Source: Methylobacillus gramineus
GTDB taxonomy: Bacteria > Pseudomonadota > Gammaproteobacteria > Burkholderiales > Methylophilaceae
DNA length: 64,000 nt
Assembly (NCBI RefSeq): GCF_020532675.1
Contig: NZ_JAJAVE010000001.1
Span: forward strand, 806,001-870,000
Reading direction: 5' to 3'
The position numbers and the translations under genes were made by a program. Under the pieces are notes generated by a model that did not search any database, was not told the DNA's origin, and saw only the letters and a list, made by a program, of their open reading frames with translations. Below are positions 1 through 7,817 of the stretch, piece by piece. Position 1 is the first letter of the stretch; the number at the start of each line of letters is the position of its first letter.

Positions 1-457
1 GTTCGTCCCCACCGATTTCTCCATCCGCGATATTTTTGCCGCATTCAATGCCGGGCAGCAGACATATGAGGGCGTGACCGCAATGCAGATTTTCCCTCAA
101 CTCACTCGCTACTTGCTGAACATGCACGACAAAGGGGTGTTTTTCAGGGATCTGTCTGGCGGTAATATCCTGGTGACTAAACAGGCAAATGAGCTGTTGG
201 AGTTTTCATTGATCGATACTAACCGCGCCCATTTCTTCAATCACCCTACAGTGTTGGGAAAACGCCTGTCTGATCTGACCAGGGTGTGCGTCAAGCTGCC
301 TTGGGAAAGTCGCGAACAATTGGTCGGCATGTATTTACAAGCGCTTAATCAAAAGTTTACGTTCAAGCACCGGCTGCCTTTTCATATCTACGATCTTAAA
401 GTAGGCCTGAAAAAGAAATTCGGGCGTAAAGCGATTCGCCGTCTTTTCAAGAAATAA
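1..457 (+). CDS. Kdo/WaaP-type lipopolysaccharide kinase-like protein, 3' part
   Basis: The reading frame is open from base 2 to the stop at 457, so the 5' end lies outside the window. The segment RDLSGGNILV, preceded by H-DKGVFF, resembles the catalytic loop (HRDLxxxN) of eukaryotic-like kinases in the Kdo/WaaP lipopolysaccharide kinase family. LIDTNRAHF resembles the following metal-binding DxN/DFG-like segment. The C-terminus is very basic (LKKKFGRKAIRRLFKK), consistent with a membrane-surface enzyme acting on LPS core. The catalytic His is replaced by Arg-Asp context (FRDLS), which some WaaP-like families tolerate. Function is inferred from the motif only. The gene ends at a strong terminator. 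Confidence 0.6.
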   Translation, partial: FVPTDFSIRDIFAAFNAGQQTYEGVTAMQIFPQLTRYLLNMHDKGVFFRDLSGGNILVTKQANELLEFSLIDTNRAHFFNHPTVLGKRLSDLTRVCVKLPWESREQLVGMYLQALNQKFTFKHRLPFHIYDLKVGLKKKFGRKAIRRLFKK

Positions 458-471
458 AGCCTTTTAGTAGA

Positions 472-506
472 AATAAAGAAGCCCGCAGAAAGCGGGCTTC
501 TTTATT
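472..506. terminator. Bidirectional intrinsic terminator
   Basis: A perfect 15-bp inverted repeat (472-486 and 492-506) has a 5-base loop, a GC core (gaagcccgc) and A/T-rich arms that give a T tract on both strands. It ends the kinase-like gene on the plus strand and lies downstream of the tRNA-Glu gene transcribed on the minus strand, so it probably serves both. Confidence 0.9.
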
Positions 507-563
507 TGATTCGAACTACATCGAATGCATGCAATATTATTAATATCAATAACTTACATTTTC

Positions 564-639
564 TGGCGTCCCCACGGGGATTCGAACCCCGGTCGCCTCC
601 GTGAAAGGGAGGTGTCCTAGGCCTCTAGACGATGGGGAC
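564..639 (-). tRNA. tRNA-Glu (TTC)
   Basis: The minus strand folds as a 76-nt tRNA with acceptor stem GTCCCCA/TGGGGAC, anticodon stem CCTCC/GGAGG around loop CTTTCAC (anticodon TTC), T-loop GTTCGAATCC and an encoded CCA end. It is the second gene of a two-tRNA transcript after tRNA-Ala. Confidence 0.97.
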
Positions 640-647
640 TGATCGTC

Positions 648-675
648 GGGTGTTCGGTACATGTACTGAACACCC
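648..675. repeat. 28-bp palindrome between two tRNA genes
   Basis: The spacer between tRNA-Ala and tRNA-Glu holds an almost perfect palindrome (gggtgttc-N12-gaacaccc, with gtacatgtac at its centre and one mismatched pair). There is no T tract on the transcribed (minus) strand, so it is unlikely to stop tRNA transcription. It could be a processing hairpin in the dicistronic tRNA precursor. On the plus strand it is followed by five or more T, so it could block antisense readthrough. Confidence 0.6.
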
Positions 676-680
676 TTTTT

Positions 681-756
<76 letters not shown>

Positions 757-770
757 GAAAAAGAGCCGCT

Positions 771-799
771 ATATTAATGATGACGGCATAGCCTGTCAA
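771..799 (-). promoter_or_regulatory. Sigma-70 promoter of the tRNA-Ala/Glu operon
   Basis: On the minus strand there is a perfect -35 TTGACA (799-794), a 17-bp spacer and -10 TAATAT (776-771). The predicted transcript would start about 8 bases before tRNA-Ala, and the stretch after the -10 is GC-rich (AGCGGCTC), typical of stringently controlled stable-RNA promoters. Confidence 0.85.
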
Positions 800-899
800 T
801 GACCGAAGCTGAATTTATTTGGATAAGTGTATATTTTACTAAACACGTGATCACTCATCCAGTCGCAGACTGCTCTAAATAAAACATCTAAACCGTCCC

Positions 900-2078
900 T
901 CATCTTGAAATAGAGATACCTAAACGAATTTGCGTATCTCGATCCCGATTGTAATCAAGAAGGGTTTCTCCATAGCCGGAAAATAGCTGCAAATGGGCAA
1001 AGGTACCCATGCGCGAAAGGATTCTATCGCTCAAGGGATAAGACACATCGATCTGCCCTGTTGCATAGCCAGCATTACCCTGTCGATAGAGGCCATTAAT
1101 CATTAAACCGTCATCTCGACCATACCTTACCTGCCAGTCGACATAGCCGCGATACTTCTGAATATCAGGATTGTCATCTTTTTCAATGTATCCATATATT
1201 TTAGGAAACAGTGTCAGGCGCTTGCCATTGGCCAAGTCCAGATACCAGCTAGGGCGAACATAGGCGATGTTCAATGACCTGGAATCCACACCGCCCTGAC
1301 CATTTGACTCGTGTTCCACACCAACACGCCATTCGTCAGGAAAAATACCGCGTGACTCCCCTGCCCAGCGGTAAAACAGGCTGGGCCTGTAGCTTGTATC
1401 GCGAAACGGGCTGGAATCTCCGCCAATATCCCATAACGTCGTTTGCGTATAAGCAAAGTATAGATTGCTCAGGAACGGGGCAAATTGCGCGACAGAGCCT
1501 TGTGGTTCAAAGGGTCTGTATTTAAAGCTGATCTGAAAACGGGCATCGGCACCTTGATCATGGCTGGAACCAACCAGAAAATAGGTGGACTCATTAGGCG
1601 ATATTGCGGGCTCATCCTCTGGCTTTGCAATCAGCACCTGAGGCGCGGCAACATTGCTGCTTGGCGTGGCATCAGGGCTCTCCTTCACGGCCAATACAGG
1701 GCCCGTATCGTCATCATTGCTAGATAACAGCAGCACACGGTTTGATGATTGATCCACTAGTTCTGCCCGTACCAGCCCAACAAAATCCTGCCCCGGGGCA
1801 CCGCTGTAAACACGTCCGGGATAACTGCTTTCGGCGGTGTCTTCCAGCGTAACTTCAATGACCTCAGAGGCCGTGGGGCCTGATAGCTTGAGATGCAATA
1901 TAGCTGGCCAGCTGCCTGCAGCTTGAGGCTTGATCACTTGCAGGGAAAGTTTTTGACCGATATTGACTGACTCAGTCTGCGGTACGATCAACCACGCCTC
2001 ATTCGCCACGGCATGCAAGGACATTGCGACCCCCAGAGAGCCAAGTACCGTGTTGCTTACACCCTTAATAAAGCGCAT
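900..2078 (-). CDS. pldA: Outer membrane phospholipase A (OMPLA)
   Basis: This 392-residue protein belongs to the phospholipase A1 (OMPLA/PldA) family, which hydrolyses phospholipids that reach the outer leaflet of the outer membrane. A signal peptide covers roughly residues 1-26 (ending AVA-NEAW). The beta-barrel part starts near residue 165 and carries the catalytic segment HESNGQGG with His256 and Ser258, followed by Asn270 in SLNIAY. The His/Ser spacing of 2 and Ser/Asn spacing of 12 match the E. coli His142-Ser144-Asn156 triad. An N-terminal periplasmic extension of about 140 residues makes it longer than the 289-residue E. coli enzyme, as is usual in betaproteobacteria. It is monocistronic. 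Confidence 0.92.
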   Translation of the reverse strand: MRFIKGVSNTVLGSLGVAMSLHAVANEAWLIVPQTESVNIGQKLSLQVIKPQAAGSWPAILHLKLSGPTASEVIEVTLEDTAESSYPGRVYSGAPGQDFVGLVRAELVDQSSNRVLLLSSNDDDTGPVLAVKESPDATPSSNVAAPQVLIAKPEDEPAISPNESTYFLVGSSHDQGADARFQISFKYRPFEPQGSVAQFAPFLSNLYFAYTQTTLWDIGGDSSPFRDTSYRPSLFYRWAGESRGIFPDEWRVGVEHESNGQGGVDSRSLNIAYVRPSWYLDLANGKRLTLFPKIYGYIEKDDNPDIQKYRGYVDWQVRYGRDDGLMINGLYRQGNAGYATGQIDVSYPLSDRILSRMGTFAHLQLFSGYGETLLDYNRDRDTQIRLGISISR

Positions 2079-2350
2079 TTCAAAATCCTATGATCACCAA
2101 GTACGCCTACTATAACTGGTGGTGGCTGAAATGAAATCACTTCGCCTGCTATCGTGGCTTAATTAATGAGATACCGGAGGGTTGAGCTAATGACAGTGAT
2201 GCTTAGGCTGAACATATGAGCTCTGCTTCAACGCATACGGTGATCTCTTGATTGGTACTGGGCATTGGGTAATGCATGATGGGAATATCCAAGCTGAGGC
2301 TCACATGTCAGAGAGGCTACTGGCAGCTAAAATGCCGTTCAAGAATTGGT

Positions 2351-2878
2351 TCAGCTTGTCAGCTTAATGGCCGCAATGCGCTGTAATACTGCTGGTGTTG
2401 GCGTTTCTTGCAACAAGCCCTCCTCATACGCAATGACCGTTAACAATGGCTGGAATGTATCTAGCAACTCGTTGGAGTTTAATAAAAAATCTGGATTTTT
2501 CGGTGATCCGTAAGCCTCATTCCCCATCATGAATGTCTCGTAGATCAGCACTCCTCCAGCCACCAGGCTATGCACCAGCCATGGCAGTAAGGGCCGATGA
2601 AGATATCGGCAGACGACAATGGCATCAAATTGGCTATTTCCATACACCCACTCGCCATTTTCCATATCCAGATGGGTAAGGTTGATATTGCGCAGGCCTT
2701 GCATTGTTTGCAAAGCGGCATTATCGCGATCTACAGCTTCAACCAGGAAGCCTTGCGCAGCCAGCCAGCGCGCATTCCGCCCTGAACCTGCAGCAAGGTC
2801 GAGTATCTTTCCCTCAGGCTTAATGTGGGCGCTGTGCTGGATGACCCAGTGAGAAGGCTGCGGGCTATATTCATGCAT
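2351..2878 (-). CDS. Class I SAM-dependent methyltransferase
   Basis: A 175-residue Rossmann-fold methyltransferase. Motif I, ILDLAAGSGRNARWLA (about residues 25-40), binds S-adenosylmethionine, and the acidic residue after the next strand (VEAVDRD) would bind the ribose. The protein is short and ends soon after the core fold, so no substrate domain is visible and the substrate cannot be predicted. It resembles small TehB/UbiE-like stand-alone methyltransferases. It is preceded by infA on the same strand but separated from it by a terminator, so it is probably transcribed alone. Confidence 0.75.
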   Translation of the reverse strand: MHEYSPQPSHWVIQHSAHIKPEGKILDLAAGSGRNARWLAAQGFLVEAVDRDNAALQTMQGLRNINLTHLDMENGEWVYGNSQFDAIVVCRYLHRPLLPWLVHSLVAGGVLIYETFMMGNEAYGSPKNPDFLLNSNELLDTFQPLLTVIAYEEGLLQETPTPAVLQRIAAIKLTS

Positions 2879-2985
2879 GATTGAGTGTACAGATTTGCTG
2901 TGAGCAGGTGTGGTTCATTATTTCGAATGAGTGCTGCCATTACAAGATCCAGGGGAGGTCTTGAGAGTCTGTGGGAGGGGAAATA

Positions 2986-3014
2986 AATAAAGCCCTTCAT
3001 ACAAGGGCTTTATT
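2986..3014 (-). terminator. Intrinsic terminator of infA
   Basis: A 12-bp perfect stem (2986-2997 and 3003-3014, core AAGCCCTT/AAGGGCTT) lies 24 bases after the infA stop. On the minus strand it is followed by TTTATTTATTT. Confidence 0.85.
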
Positions 3015-3037
3015 GGACGCTTAAAATGCTTGCAACC

Positions 3038-3292
3038 CTATCGCCTTCTACGCATTGGAGCCGGACTGTTGGTGGCAAGATGGCGGAAAGTAATACGACC
3101 ATTATTGATATCATAAGGGGACAGCTCAAGTGTGACCTTGTCGCCTGCGAGGATGCGGATATGATTTTTTTTCATCTTCCCGCCTGTATAAGCCACCAGT
3201 GTGTGACCATTATCCAGTGTGACGCGATATCGTGAGTCTGGTAGGATTTCCATCACTACGCCGTGCATTTCAATGAGTTCTTCTTTAGCCAA
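3038..3292 (-). CDS. infA: Translation initiation factor IF-1
   Basis: IF-1 is a single OB-fold protein that binds the ribosomal A site during initiation. The 84-residue product reads (M)[19 protein letters not shown] and ends in a basic tail (APMRRRR) seen in the longer betaproteobacterial form. The start is chosen as TTG at 3292: similarity to IF-1 begins exactly there, and GGAG lies a few bases upstream on the minus strand. The nearest upstream in-frame ATG would add about 48 residues unlike IF-1. The gene is divergent from a cold-shock gene and closed by its own terminator. Confidence 0.93.
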   Translation of the reverse strand: MAKEELIEMHGVVMEILPDSRYRVTLDNGHTLVAYTGGKMKKNHIRILAGDKVTLELSPYDINNGRITFRHLATNSPAPMRRRR

Positions 3293-3584
3293 ATGTGTCT
3301 CCAAGATTGTAGATAAAACTACTGTGCAGCAATAATCTTGGGGGGCTGGTGATTTTGCGAGGGAATAGTAATGATGTTCCTCATTAGTATAGAGGTTCCC
3401 ATATACCAAAAGCAAATTTAAGATATATTTATCCAATTATTTTAATTACTTCTTGACTTCACTAAAATTAATACGTAAAAAGACATCTAGGTGTTTGAAC
3501 TTTGATATTTTGATATTTTTTAAGATTTTGAAATACAAACTTTTGGGGTGCCTCCCCTTTAGAGAATTATGAATGGAATTGATT

Positions 3585-3791
3585 ATGGCAACAGGTGTAG
3601 TGAAGTGGTTTAATGATAGCAAGGGCTTTGGTTTCATCACTCCGGATGCAGGTGGTGCGGAGTTGTTTGCTCACTTCTCAGCAATTGTTAGTGATACTGG
3701 CTACAAGAGCCTCAAAGAAAACCAACGTGTTAGCTTTGACGTGATTGATGGTCCTAAAGGTAAGCAAGCTGGTAACATCAAGGCTGAATAG
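3585..3791 (+). CDS. CspA-family cold-shock protein
   Basis: A 68-residue single cold-shock domain. RNP1 is KGFGFIT and RNP2 is ELFAHFS; in most CspA proteins RNP2 is DVFVHFS, so Glu-Leu replaces Asp-Val here. It binds single-stranded RNA/DNA and acts as an RNA chaperone in the cytoplasm. The start at 3585 ([10 protein letters not shown]) is preferred over an upstream in-frame ATG at 3573 because family similarity starts there and GGAA lies 6 bases before it. The AT-rich leader upstream (about 3437-3584) includes a small GGGG/CCCC hairpin close to the ribosome-binding region. Confidence 0.93.
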   Translation: MATGVVKWFNDSKGFGFITPDAGGAELFAHFSAIVSDTGYKSLKENQRVSFDVIDGPKGKQAGNIKAE

Positions 3792-3807
3792 TTTTAGGCT
3801 GTAAGTC

Positions 3808-3840
3808 AAAAAAACCTCGTATGTGATGCGAGGTTTTTTA
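3808..3840 (+). terminator. Intrinsic terminator of the cold-shock gene
   Basis: Stem CCTCG/CGAGG (3815-3819 and 3829-3833) is extended by an A tract pairing with TTTTTT, 17 bases after the stop codon. Confidence 0.85.
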
Positions 3841-4021
3841 TTGCCTGCTACATATGGAATAAGGTAAACAGCCTTACTTCTCAAGTATCCATCCCCTTCT
3901 GTAATTGACAGATATGGCGAATGATTACCATGCTGTTCATCAAATTAATCCCCTCAAGTCGTTGCTAAAGTGAATCCTGAAAAATGCTGTATTCACTAAA
4001 CCTCGAAAGAAGGGATACTCC

Positions 4022-4387
4022 ATGAACACATCCAGCTATCTCACAACCGTATTATCAAGCCTGAATACCTCCTCTTATACTTCTCAGAAAAATAATACCG
4101 CAGAATCGACAGAGGGCTCTGCATCTGCACCATCCGCATCCACGATAGTGTCGCTCTCCTCCAATAACAAAACTGGCTATGTACAATCCGAAGCGGCCAG
4201 GGAGCTAGAGGAGTATATGAATATGTCCGATAGTGAACGACTGCAATGGCATTGGCTGAACAGCCATGGCATCAGCAAGGAGGATTTTAATAATATGAGT
4301 GCCGAGGATAAGCAGAAAATTGTTGATCAGATGCGAGAAGAGCTCAAGCAAAAAATGAATGAGCTCCCGTCAAGCAAGTCCACCTGA
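4022..4387 (+). CDS. Small hydrophilic protein of unknown function
   Basis: A 121-residue protein I do not recognise. Residues 1-50 are rich in Ser, Thr and Asn, low in complexity and probably disordered. Residues 55-115 are charged and predicted helical (EEYMNMSDSERLQW, then GISKEDFNNMSAEDKQKIVD), with a repeated MS-x-E/S-D pattern that resembles small calcium-free helical modules. There is no signal peptide and no cysteine. A GAAGGG ribosome-binding site lies just upstream of ATG 4022. It stands alone between the cold-shock gene and the mntP riboswitch. Confidence 0.6.
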   Translation: MNTSSYLTTVLSSLNTSSYTSQKNNTAESTEGSASAPSASTIVSLSSNNKTGYVQSEAARELEEYMNMSDSERLQWHWLNSHGISKEDFNNMSAEDKQKIVDQMREELKQKMNELPSSKST

Positions 4388-4463
4388 TGTTTCCCCGTAC
4401 ATATCCTATGCTGGTCATCATTACAAGATAGTGCTCCTAGGCGATATATAGTAAAATCGCTCC

Positions 4464-4620
4464 ACCTTTAGGGAGTAGCCTGCTTCCATTCGAAGCGCCC
4501 GTATCAACATAATCGACGACTGTCGTGGTGCGGGTAGCCATTCTGGTTGGCGAGACTAATGGTTGTCAGTACGCTCGGTTGGGCGGTCTGACAGCCATTT
4601 GCACATGCCCAACCCAAGTC
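4464..4620 (+). promoter_or_regulatory. yybP-ykoY manganese riboswitch upstream of mntP
   Basis: The leader of mntP carries the conserved blocks of proteobacterial yybP-ykoY RNAs: CTTTAGGGAGTAGCC at the 5' side, GTATCAACATA in the middle and GGCGAGACTAATGG at the 3' side. An 8-bp stem GGTTGGGC/GCCCAACC (4577-4584 and 4607-4614) follows, a few bases before the start codon, and could form the expression platform by hiding the ribosome-binding region. The family binds Mn2+ and turns on Mn exporters, which agrees with the gene downstream. Confidence 0.88.
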
Positions 4621-4632
4621 TGAATCAGAATC

Positions 4633-5202
4633 ATGAGTATCGTATCCATATTTTTCCTCGCATTGGCCATGTCTGCTGATGCTTTTGCAGCGTCTATTGG
4701 CAAGGGCGCCATGCTGTATCGGCCGCGTTTGTTTGAAGCATTGCGCACTGGTCTTATTTTTGGTGTCATCGAGGCAATTACCCCATTAGTGGGATGGAGC
4801 TTGGGCCGCGTAGCCTCGGATTATGTCACTGCATGGGATCACTGGATTGCATTTAGCATTCTGGCAGCACTAGGCCTGCGCATGGTCTGGTCCGGTGTGA
4901 AGTCGGCCCCGGAGGCCACACAAAAGCAAAATAGCCACTCATTTATTTTGTTGGCGATGACGGCCTTTGCCACCAGCATTGATGCCATGAGCATAGGCGT
5001 TAGCCTGGCCTTTCTTGATGTGGATATTGTGCCTGTGGCCATTGCGATCGGTTGCGTCACATTTATCATGGTCACCATAGGCGTCATGTTGGGCCGCATG
5101 CTTGGTTCAGCATCTCGCAGAACGGTAGAAATTCTAGGGGGGGCCATCCTTATTACAATAGGCTGCCTGATTTTATATCAACATTTATCTGCCGCAGGCT
5201 GA
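4633..5202 (+). CDS. mntP: Manganese efflux pump MntP
   Basis: A 189-residue inner-membrane protein with about six transmembrane helices in two related halves. Asp16 in MSADAFAAS and Asp117 in TSIDAMSIG match the conserved membrane Asp pair (Asp16/Asp118 of E. coli MntP/YebN). It exports Mn2+ and is controlled by the riboswitch directly upstream. Length matches the family (about 188). The start at 4633 ([18 protein letters not shown]) fits the family N-terminus. No clear terminator follows, only the palindrome AGCTTAATTAAGCT. Confidence 0.95.
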   Translation: MSIVSIFFLALAMSADAFAASIGKGAMLYRPRLFEALRTGLIFGVIEAITPLVGWSLGRVASDYVTAWDHWIAFSILAALGLRMVWSGVKSAPEATQKQNSHSFILLAMTAFATSIDAMSIGVSLAFLDVDIVPVAIAIGCVTFIMVTIGVMLGRMLGSASRRTVEILGGAILITIGCLILYQHLSAAG

Positions 5203-5430
5203 GCTTAATTAAGCTGACTTGCTGCTAATCAATCAGCCCTGCTTTCTCATCAACTGCAGCATAGCCAGATGCGATGAATGCCCTGGCCTCTTTGCGCTCA
5301 AGCAATGGCTATACCCCTTTCCCTGTTCAAGGCAATCACTGGTGAAGGGCGGCATTCCAGGCATTGATATATCAACAAGCCCATAGATGCAATTTTCCCG
5401 GCGTTTCACCTCGCCCACCTTGGCAAACCC

Positions 5431-5446
5431 TGCTTTTCCATCAGCA
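5431..5446. promoter_or_regulatory. Candidate enhancer site (TGCT-N8-AGCA) upstream of the porin
   Basis: TGCTTTTCCATCAGCA has the same 16-bp TGCT-N8-AGCA frame found near the sigma-54 promoters of the organosulfur island. It lies 85 bases upstream of the porin's -24/-12 element, almost the same distance as in the msuE/sfnB region (86). Confidence 0.5.
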
Positions 5447-5530
5447 TGCATTCCTCATCTTGCTTTTTCAAAAGCAATGCCAAATGACAAAATTATCCAC
5501 AACATATTGATTATTATATAAAAAAATAAC

Positions 5531-5546
5531 TGGCATACTAAATGCC
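5531..5546 (+). promoter_or_regulatory. Candidate sigma-54 promoter of the porin gene
   Basis: TGGCATACTAAATGCC has GG and GC elements at the strict sigma-54 spacing (GG at 5532-5533, GC at 5544-5545). The -24 half TGGCA is good and the -12 half ATGC has one deviation from TTGC. Transcription would start near 5557, leaving a leader of about 95 bases before the porin start codon. Confidence 0.55.
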
Positions 5547-5653
5547 TATACACCCTGTAGCGTTTTCAAACTCTGGATTAAGTTACTGATTTTTATCAGG
5601 GCATAACCTGTAAACGCATCCAACCAATATTAATTATCAGGGTGTATATATAA

Positions 5654-6778
5654 ATGAATCATTCACATTTTCCCCGCCACTGGAGTCAAGCGTTTGTTTT
5701 GGTCAGCCTTGCATTGGCCGCGCTTCCTGCCAGTGCAGATCCCACTTTTTCCCGTAATGATGACCAGTTCATTAATATCGGGGTGGCAGCACGCGCCAGC
5801 TATAAGTCAGTCAAGGATGCAGCGCCTAATGGCAGTGACAGATCCAATGATTTTGATCTTGAAAGTGCGCGACTTTACACCAACGGAAAACTGCACAAAT
5901 ACGTTTCCTTTGAGTTGAACACCGAGAAAGATGCCGATGACCGCATTGGCATTCTGGATGCGCGTCTTGGACTGGAGTTTAACGAGTATTTTAATATCTT
6001 CATTGGACGCTTCCTGCCGCCTGCCAGCCGCGCCTCAGCCTCTGCCCCTTACTACCCTCCTACATTTGACTTCCCGTTCTCGGAACAGGCTCCTAACAGA
6101 CTGGGCGGCCGTGATAATGGCGCTTCCGTGTGGGGCGTTCTGCTCAACCAGAAACTTAAGTACCATATTGGTGCTTTTGAGGGACGCAGTGGCTCAGGCA
6201 CTTCAAACCAGTCTGATAACCTTTCATTTTCTGGCCGTTTATCCTATAACTTCTGGGATCCAGAACCTGGGTTCTACAACGTAGCCAGCTATGATGGTGC
6301 CAAGGATATCCTGGCGGTGGGCGCATCTTATCGTTACCAGAAAGATGGCGCAGGCACCGTTGCCAATGCTGGCAATTACAGTTACTGGAATGTGGATGGC
6401 CGGCTGGAAAAAGCCATCAGCGGAGGCGGTGTGGTCGGGGCCGAGGGTTCATATTACAAATACGACAATGACAACACGCAGGATCCTAATATTGCCAAGG
6501 GCAAGGGTTTCTTCGTCACTGGCAGCTATACCTTTCCGCAGGAAATCGGCATAGGCAAAATCCAGCCCAAGTTTGTCTATGAGCGCTTCGAGAATGATGA
6601 TACCAATGCGGTTGCATTAGCTGGCCTGGATAGAAAGCGCTATGACCTGGGCGCCAGCTACCTGATTAATGGCAGCAATATCCGCGTTGATGCTTACTAC
6701 TACAAAGAAAAACTCAATCAGGGGCTGCCTGATATTGATGGCATTGCTGTACGCTTCCATGTGGCGCACTTCTTTTAA
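5654..6778 (+). CDS. OprP/OprO-type (phosphate-selective family) porin
   Basis: A 374-residue outer-membrane porin of the Porin_O_P family. The signal peptide ends at PASA-DPTF (about residue 28). The mature protein consists of alternating amphipathic beta strands with many Tyr/Gly turns and ends in Phe (VRFHVAHFF), typical of BAM substrates. The N-terminal part (DDQFINIGVAARASYKS, FELNTEKDADDRIGILDARLGLEF) matches the family. The name phosphate-selective is inherited from Pseudomonas members; no substrate can be read from the sequence. A sigma-54-like promoter and an enhancer-like site shared with the organosulfur genes lie upstream, suggesting a role in sulfur compound entry (inference). 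Confidence 0.85.
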   Translation: MNHSHFPRHWSQAFVLVSLALAALPASADPTFSRNDDQFINIGVAARASYKSVKDAAPNGSDRSNDFDLESARLYTNGKLHKYVSFELNTEKDADDRIGILDARLGLEFNEYFNIFIGRFLPPASRASASAPYYPPTFDFPFSEQAPNRLGGRDNGASVWGVLLNQKLKYHIGAFEGRSGSGTSNQSDNLSFSGRLSYNFWDPEPGFYNVASYDGAKDILAVGASYRYQKDGAGTVANAGNYSYWNVDGRLEKAISGGGVVGAEGSYYKYDNDNTQDPNIAKGKGFFVTGSYTFPQEIGIGKIQPKFVYERFENDDTNAVALAGLDRKRYDLGASYLINGSNIRVDAYYYKEKLNQGLPDIDGIAVRFHVAHFF

Positions 6779-6847
6779 GCCAAGATTAGACGCTTAGAAA
6801 ACACACCGGCCAGTTTGAATGACGACCGGCCGGCGTTATTAATTGAA

Positions 6848-7765
6848 TTAATTGGTGACTTTGATTGGATTGGACCACTGATCGTCCAGCTGATTATATA
6901 ACCGATACTTTCCTTTTTGTATTTGCCAATATCGATCAATGCCTCCAGGCCAATGATGACGAGAGGGATGATTGACACAATCCGAGGCGATTTGACAGCG
7001 AATCGTACTTTTGTTGACATCCGGATATTCAGTGCTGAGATAAGAAATGATGTCTTTAGGAGAAAAGACAAAATCATGATTGTTGTGAGAAAGATGGCGC
7101 ACGGCATTCCAGATAATCTCCTTAACAGGAGTATCGCCATTCCAATTATTGGCATTTGACGCTGAATTTATATTAGAACTTTTGCCAGCCAATCTCTCGC
7201 CTCCCACGACCAAGCTTGAATCGACCAATAAACTCCCAGACTCTCCGCTGTGAGCCTCATAAATGACGCAAGAAATATCTAAGCCTAAATTTTGTCTGAG
7301 AAACCGACAGACCTCCGATAAGGTGGGAGGAATCTCCTCTGCAGCAATAAATAATCTTAAGCTACTACCCAACATAGGTACTTCATCTACCTCAAAATAC
7401 TCTTTGAATATGGCATAAACATCAGAATTTAAATTGATGTTTGCAATTTCTTTGATCTGATCTGCGGATAATTGTGATGCCCATGCGGCATATTCCAATA
7501 TTTGGGCAATCACCTCACGCGGTGCCTTACCTTTTTTAAGCTCAATTACAACAATATTTCCGTCTTTATCTAGCGCTAATAAATCAGGGTAACGGTTGTT
7601 TTCTGCGATATTTGCTTTAGTTTGACGGCCAATGATCAATAAATCTTCATTAGCAATAGCCCACGGACTATTATGTAACCACTCTTCGAGTTGTATTTCT
7701 CGCTCAAGTAAAACCCTTGGGGCCTCTATCAATTGATTTTGCGAATTTACAGTAAAAATTGTCAT
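6848..7765 (-). CDS. NucS/DUF91-like PD-(D/E)XK nuclease-domain protein
   Basis: A 305-residue protein. Residues 25-100 contain the nuclease signature of the NucS C-terminal domain: Asp61 (NRYPDLLALD), then Glu75-x-Lys77 (VVIELKKGK) and QILEYAAW. This is the D...ExK metal site of the PD-(D/E)XK fold. It lacks the N-terminal DNA-binding domain of archaeal NucS. The C-terminal part (about 215-305: EIIWNAVRHL, FSPKDIISYL, YWQIQKGKYRLY) looks like a winged-helix-type domain found in predicted restriction or defence proteins. The gene is more AT-rich than its neighbours, a sign of possible transfer. DNA cleavage or repair role is inferred; the biological target is unknown. Confidence 0.75.
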   Translation of the reverse strand: MTIFTVNSQNQLIEAPRVLLEREIQLEEWLHNSPWAIANEDLLIIGRQTKANIAENNRYPDLLALDKDGNIVVIELKKGKAPREVIAQILEYAAWASQLSADQIKEIANINLNSDVYAIFKEYFEVDEVPMLGSSLRLFIAAEEIPPTLSEVCRFLRQNLGLDISCVIYEAHSGESGSLLVDSSLVVGGERLAGKSSNINSASNANNWNGDTPVKEIIWNAVRHLSHNNHDFVFSPKDIISYLSTEYPDVNKSTIRCQIASDCVNHPSRHHWPGGIDRYWQIQKGKYRLYNQLDDQWSNPIKVTN

Positions 7766-7817
7766 ATTTGTCTCTAAGTTATGTCTTAAAACAAGCTAGA
7801 TCATGACATAAACTGAG

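Larger units (their letters stand above)
5203..5653. other. Long intergenic region upstream of the porin
   Basis: About 450 bases without a convincing gene. Part (5233-5451, minus strand) is an open frame of 72 codons with no recognisable similarity. The rest is AT-rich around 5500-5530 and contains a 16-bp TGCT-N8-AGCA element (5431-5446) and a -24/-12 promoter candidate (5531-5546), both listed separately. Confidence 0.7.

Noticed and set aside
5233-5451. 72-codon open frame on the minus strand between mntP and the porin
   Set aside because: No recognisable similarity, a poorly spaced ribosome-binding site, and its 5' end overlaps the TGCT-N8-AGCA element that fits a promoter on the other strand. 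It could still be a small gene.
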